Assembly (NCBI RefSeq): GCF_900170025.1
Contig: NZ_FWEX01000006.1
Location: 2,007,089 to 2,071,088, forward strand
From: Nitrospira sp. ND1
GTDB lineage: Bacteria > Nitrospirota > Nitrospiria > Nitrospirales > Nitrospiraceae
Reading direction: 5' to 3'
Length of the DNA stretch: 64,000 nucleotides
The notes beneath the pieces were generated by a model that saw nothing but the letters and a program-made list of their open reading frames with translations, was not told the DNA's origin and ran no database searches. Numbering within the stretch: position 1 is the first letter of the stretch; each line of letters begins with the position of its first letter. The position numbers and the translations under genes were made by a program. Shown one piece after another: positions 60,597 through 64,000 of the stretch.

Positions 60597-62219
60597 ATGG
60601 GTATTTGGGATACATTGCCGCGCGATCAGTATGTCGGGTTGGCCCCCTGGGTGTGGGTGCAGCTTGAGAGTAATCAGCCGCCGGGGCCATTCCCCTTCAT
60701 CGGCGGTGTGGCCCCGGAGGTGGTGGCGAGTTTGCACGAAGCCCACAGCCTCTTTCTTGCCTGTGTGGAAACCGCCATCAGCGATGTGTTCTCCCGTCGC
60801 GCGACACTCGGCGACCCACAGACCAGGGTACGGCTGGAAGACGCCTATGCCGAGCTGGTCAATTCCCGACAACAGCTGAGTCAGCACATTACGGCCCGGC
60901 GTCAGCCGGATGGGCAGTTTCACTGGTCGCATCCCTTCGATGCGACGAAATCCGCGACCGTGGTCAACAGCGGCCTGCGAATCTTCAATGCCGTGAAACG
61001 TCAGGCGATTCCTGTGCCGTTTGAGCGTCCTATGGGACCGGTGGTCGGAAAACTGCTGGGGATGTTGGATGGCACGCAGCAGGCCGGGGCGATTCAGACG
61101 ATCGTGGCGACGGCCGGACGGGACGGTGAACGGCTGTTGACCAAGTTGGTGGAGCTGTTGGTTCAATACGAATGCCTCACGCCGACGAAGCACGCCTCGA
61201 TTCGAGACCAGTGGTTGGCCAATACCCAAGATCGGGACATGATTCATCTGGGCCATGCCGCGTTGATGTATCGACAGCAGGACCGGTTCCTGTTGTTTGA
61301 CCCCTGGCTGTTGCCCTGGTTCGCGGAGTCGAATGTGCCGAGCCTCTGGGGCTCGATGTTGCCGAAACCGGCCGCGATCTTTTTGACCCATGACCACGAT
61401 GACCACGTGGATCCCCGGACCCTGCTGCATGTGCCGAAAGACGTGCCGATCGTGATTCCCAGCCGGCGCAATAGGAAGAAGTTTTTCTACGACTACCTGC
61501 CGCTGCTTCGGGAGCTGGGATTTACTCACATCGTCGAACTGGCGCACGGGGAGACTTGGAACTTCGACGGCGGCGCCGTGGTCTCCGTCCCGTTTTACGG
61601 CGAAGATCCCTGCGATTTGGAGATGCCGAGAAACTGTTACCTTGTGACCGATCGCGGGCAAAACGTGCTGGTGCATGCGGACAGCGGTCCGACCAACAGC
61701 GGCCGGTCGGCCATCAAGGAAGAGGTGATTCAGCAGCTCGTCCAGAAATATGGTCCTATCTCGTTGGTTCTGGCTTCTCAACAACAGCTGCAGGAAATCC
61801 GTAGTTATGCCGCCCATGCGCCCCTCTCCCACCCTGGTCTTTGGCTCGAAGTCGGGGAGAACGGGTACCTCACGAACGGGTATCTGGACGAGCTCTGTGC
61901 CGTCGCCCAAGCGAAGCTGTTTGTGTCCTATGCCACCGGCGGTGCCGACTGGTATCCCGATCACTTGTCGTTTATGTTCAGCCAGCGCAATCCGGCACGC
62001 ACGGCACTTCTCACGGCGAACTGGGAGCAGCCGGAAAAATTGAAAGATCTTCTCGGAGTGCGAGGGTGCGGGTATCATCGCGCTCATGCGTTGGATTTGT
62101 TCCGGAGCAGCGGTGACGGGACGGTGCAGGTGTCATCCGCGGCCGAGGCCCTGGCGCCCTTGTCGCTCTATCGACTGGATCACGGGGATCCGGCGTTCAT
62201 GAAGCGTGGCGGACGATAA
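60597..62219 (+). CDS. Metallo-beta-lactamase-fold hydrolase with long N-terminal domain
   Basis: 540 residues. Residues 1-210 are a mostly helical domain of unknown type that ends near ERLLTKLVELLVQYECLTP. The MBL part begins about 215 and has the metal motif THDHDDH (His265, His267, Asp269, His270) plus Asp362 in VHADSGP. Two metals, iron or zinc, are expected. The C-terminal FVSYATGGADWYPDH and GVRGCGYHRAH segments are not common in the family. It could act on a lipid or nucleotide substrate; I cannot tell. Translated 5 bases after the VOC gene. Confidence 0.78.
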   Translation: MGIWDTLPRDQYVGLAPWVWVQLESNQPPGPFPFIGGVAPEVVASLHEAHSLFLACVETAISDVFSRRATLGDPQTRVRLEDAYAELVNSRQQLSQHITARRQPDGQFHWSHPFDATKSATVVNSGLRIFNAVKRQAIPVPFERPMGPVVGKLLGMLDGTQQAGAIQTIVATAGRDGERLLTKLVELLVQYECLTPTKHASIRDQWLANTQDRDMIHLGHAALMYRQQDRFLLFDPWLLPWFAESNVPSLWGSMLPKPAAIFLTHDHDDHVDPRTLLHVPKDVPIVIPSRRNRKKFFYDYLPLLRELGFTHIVELAHGETWNFDGGAVVSVPFYGEDPCDLEMPRNCYLVTDRGQNVLVHADSGPTNSGRSAIKEEVIQQLVQKYGPISLVLASQQQLQEIRSYAAHAPLSHPGLWLEVGENGYLTNGYLDELCAVAQAKLFVSYATGGADWYPDHLSFMFSQRNPARTALLTANWEQPEKLKDLLGVRGCGYHRAHALDLFRSSGDGTVQVSSAAEALAPLSLYRLDHGDPAFMKRGGR

Positions 62220-62227
62220 TCGGTGAG

Positions 62228-62463
62228 CAGGCTGTTCAGAAAGGTCGTCCAGCAAGGCCACAGCAAGCGAAGAGGCGAATCGTGCTCATTCTTACCCGCC
62301 CACCCCGAGCCTGCCGAGACAGGCTCTATGCACGTGGCCGTATGGTGAGCTTCTGAGGTTCACGACGCGCTGAATACAGCGCGTCACGTTTGTGAACGCC
62401 GTCGAGACGGTGAGGCGGCAGTGTCTTGCGAGAACGATGCCGGCGAGCTTTTTCAACAGCCTG
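62228..62463. repeat. Palindromic intergenic repeat, element D (MITE-like)
   Basis: 236 bases. The left end CAGGCTGTTCAGAAAG and the complement of the right end CTTTTTCAACAGCCTG differ at only two of 16 positions. Inside is a hairpin, GACGCGCTG-AATA-CAGCGCGTC (62364-62385), nested in GTTCAC/GTGAAC. On the minus strand it carries the GTTCTCGC, CCTCACCGT and CGCCTCTTCGCTTGCTGTGGCC words of copies A and C. No transposase. Confidence 0.78.
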
Positions 62464-62484
62464 TTAGGAAAGGAAGGGAGCGAT

Positions 62485-63507
62485 ATGGGGTCTGGGAAAG
62501 GATTAGTGCTCGTCACCGGCGCCGCCGGATTTATCGGGTCTCATGTGAGCCGGCGATTGCTCGATCGCGGTGACACTGTGCTCGGTCTGGACAATCTGAA
62601 TGATTACTACGACGTGCGCCTCAAAGAAGCGCGGCTCGCGCGCCTGAGTTCTCATCCCCAATTTCAATTCGTCAAACTGGATCTGTCCGATCGTGCGGGT
62701 ATGGCGGCGCTCTTCGAACAGCATCCCATTCGGCGCGTGGTGCATCTGGCGGCGCAAGCCGGTGTCCGCTATTCACTGGTCAATCCGCATGCCTACACTG
62801 CGAGTAACATCGACGGGTTCTTGAACATTCTCGAAGGCTGTCGGCATCACAAGGCCGAGCACTTGGTCTATGCCTCCACGAGTTCGGTGTACGGCGGCCA
62901 CACGAAGATGCCGTTCTCAGTGCACGACAATGTCGATCATCCCGTGTCGCTCTACGCCGCGACCAAGAAGGCGAACGAGCTCATGGCGCATTGTTATGCG
63001 CACCTGTATCGCTTCCCGATTACGGGATTACGGTTCTTTACTGTCTACGGGCCCTGGGGCCGTCCGGATATGGCATTGTTTCTCTTTACGAAGGCGATTC
63101 TGGAAGGAAAGCCCATCGACGTGTTCAACCACGGGAAGATGCAGCGTGACTTTACCTATGTCGACGATATCGCCGAAGGAGTGTTGCGTACGCTCGATCG
63201 GCCCGCTCAAGCCGACCCGGCCTGGGCGAGTGACAACCCCGACCCCGGCAGCAGCTCCGCACCCTATCGGCTGTACAACATCGGCAATCACCAGCCGGTC
63301 GAGCTGTTGCGATTTATCGAGGTGCTGGAACAGACGCTGGGCATGAAGGCCCAAAAGAACTTCCTCCCTCTCCAGGCCGGCGATGTGCCTGCGACCTATG
63401 CCGATGTCGCGGATCTCATGCGTGATACGGGCTTCAAGCCCGCGACCTCTATCGAGACCGGCATCGCCCGCTTTGTGGAATGGTATCGGGCGTATTACAA
63501 GGTGTGA
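62485..63507 (+). CDS. UDP-glucuronate 4-epimerase-type NAD-dependent epimerase
   Basis: 340 residues, short-chain dehydrogenase fold. NAD site [16 protein letters not shown], the [19 protein letters not shown] segment, [13 protein letters not shown], the Ser-Tyr-Lys triad ([18 protein letters not shown]) and [13 protein letters not shown]. The NDYYDVRLK and [10 protein letters not shown] words are typical of UDP-glucuronate/galacturonate epimerases used for LPS and capsule sugars. ATG 62485 follows AAGGAAGGGAG; the ATG at 62392 lies inside repeat D and is rejected. Confidence 0.9.
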   Translation: MGSGKGLVLVTGAAGFIGSHVSRRLLDRGDTVLGLDNLNDYYDVRLKEARLARLSSHPQFQFVKLDLSDRAGMAALFEQHPIRRVVHLAAQAGVRYSLVNPHAYTASNIDGFLNILEGCRHHKAEHLVYASTSSVYGGHTKMPFSVHDNVDHPVSLYAATKKANELMAHCYAHLYRFPITGLRFFTVYGPWGRPDMALFLFTKAILEGKPIDVFNHGKMQRDFTYVDDIAEGVLRTLDRPAQADPAWASDNPDPGSSSAPYRLYNIGNHQPVELLRFIEVLEQTLGMKAQKNFLPLQAGDVPATYADVADLMRDTGFKPATSIETGIARFVEWYRAYYKV

Positions 63508-63985
63508 TGGCATGTGGAGCGCGTGTTCCTGCAGCGTCTCTCCCGGGGGGTGGCTGAGAAGCTCGTCAAGCCACTCGGTCACCTCCGCACCCACCTGGTC
63601 GCGTAGTGCGATAAAAATCAGCAGAGTTGCTCGAACCCGTGCAAGCGTTCGGTGATGTCCCCGCAGAGGGGATGTGCGACGACGGGTGCAATGGCCCTGA
63701 ATTGCTTGATCGTGTGAACGTGATGTTCCAGGGTTCCCCGCCAGTGCCGGATCGTCCTTTGTCCTTGCAGTTCTGCGACGCGGTTCCATTCTGCTGTCGG
63801 TAAGCGCAGTCAAACCGTCCCGGCAAATTAAGATGAGTCGCGTGGCGCGGCGTCTCGAGTCGTTGCGAGCCGACTTGTCTGGGATGCTGAGTCGGTACTT
63901 GTTGCAGCTGGGAGTATGGAGTAAATTAGGGAAGGTCTGATTTATTCCTCGCGCGTGATGTGCTACGGGTAGCGCAACACCGATC
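63508..63985. other. Intergenic region, about 478 bases with a possible gene remnant
   Basis: No intact gene. On the minus strand a protein-like frame without a start codon (63618-63809) and a second, offset one (about 63519-63622) suggest a decayed gene, listed separately. The plus-strand right end should hold the promoter of the next gene. Confidence 0.45.
63519..63809 (-). pseudogene. Possible frameshifted remnant of a small gene
   Basis: Reading 63809 to 63618, the frame is open after an in-frame stop and gives a plausible helical text (PTAEWNRVAELQGQRTIRHW and HTIKQFRAIAPVVAHPLCGD) but has no ATG, GTG or TTG near its start. It stops at TGA, and the neighbouring frame continues at once with LIFIALRDQVGAEVTEWLDEL and a run to 63519. 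The two pieces together look like one ancestral protein broken by a frameshift and loss of its start. I do not recognise the family. Confidence 0.3.
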
Positions 63986-63991
63986 AGGAGG
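63986..63991 (+). promoter_or_regulatory. Ribosome site of the next gene, cut by the window edge
   Basis: AGGAGG is followed, 7 bases later, by AT at the last two positions (63999-64000), which is very likely the start of an ATG for a plus-strand gene beyond the window. Confidence 0.55.
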
Positions 63992-64000
63992 CGCCCCCAT

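Noticed and set aside
62228-62463. Complete insertion sequence
   Set aside because: Only 236 bases, no transposase frame; kept as a repeat instead.
62392-62484. Longer start for the epimerase
   Set aside because: It lies inside repeat element D and has no ribosome site; ATG 62485 has a good one and begins right before the NAD-binding motif.
63566-63826. 86-codon minus-strand open frame at the right edge
   Set aside because: Composition (Gly, Ser, Thr, Asn rich without strands or helices) looks like a shadow; the offset frame at 63618-63809 reads more like protein.

Overview
The window looks like chromosomal DNA of a Gram-negative, chemolithotrophic bacterium, most likely Nitrospira (Nitrospirota). 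The evidence is a complete set of outer-membrane genes (LptE, MlaA, porin-like barrels, many lipoproteins), a two-domain copper nitrite reductase with every copper ligand present, high GC coding sequence, and a large share of secreted proteins of unknown function. The genus is an inference from protein style, not from a phylogenetic marker. I see no phage, plasmid, insertion sequence, CRISPR array or rRNA operon.

Layout. 1-2.8 kb: end of kdpD, kdpE and an outer-membrane barrel. 3-9.5 kb: a minus-strand group (lipoprotein, hydroxyacid dehydrogenase, OB-like exported protein), an M20 peptidase, nirK behind a perfect palindrome, a zinc alcohol dehydrogenase and a PEGA lipoprotein. 9.6-14.6 kb: an ECF sigma / zinc anti-sigma / cytochrome c group with exported proteins of unknown function. 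14.8-21.7 kb: der, a YrfG-like phosphatase, a giant hybrid histidine kinase and a methyltransferase. 21.9-27.6 kb: housekeeping genes leuS-lptE-holA, rpsT, pyrF and tRNA-His. 27.6-32.6 kb: three PilZ paralogues, then a probable compatible-solute cluster (GT81-like glycosyltransferase, MscS-like channel, sugar-phosphoglycerate phosphatase). 33-38 kb: a 1633-residue TPR/disordered/membrane protein carrying a repeated MPW(D/E)Q motif. 38.4-40.2 kb: a second ECF sigma cassette with DUF3619- and DUF3106-like proteins. 40.3-42.4 kb: an HDOD / degenerate-receiver-GGDDF operon. 42.7-51.7 kb: AIM24-like protein, M48 protease, phosphodiesterase, DUF3015 plus Lnb-type DUF4105, lipoproteins, a barrel, a hydrolase and mlaA. 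51.7-54 kb: kbl-tdh. 54-64 kb: TonB-like and YceI proteins, two exported SUMF1-fold proteins around hemD, a VOC protein, a metallo-beta-lactamase-fold protein and a nucleotide-sugar epimerase.

How it fits together. Much of the window serves the cell envelope and signalling: two ECF sigma modules, KdpDE, a many-PAS hybrid kinase, several c-di-GMP-type proteins (PilZ x3, GGDDF, HDOD) and a long list of exported proteins. Osmotic and ionic homeostasis recur (Kdp, the solute cluster, an MscS-like channel). Four related palindromic intergenic repeats (near 2.8, 38.0, 43.4 and 62.2 kb) share a core and inverted ends and are probably a dispersed REP/MITE-like family of this genome.
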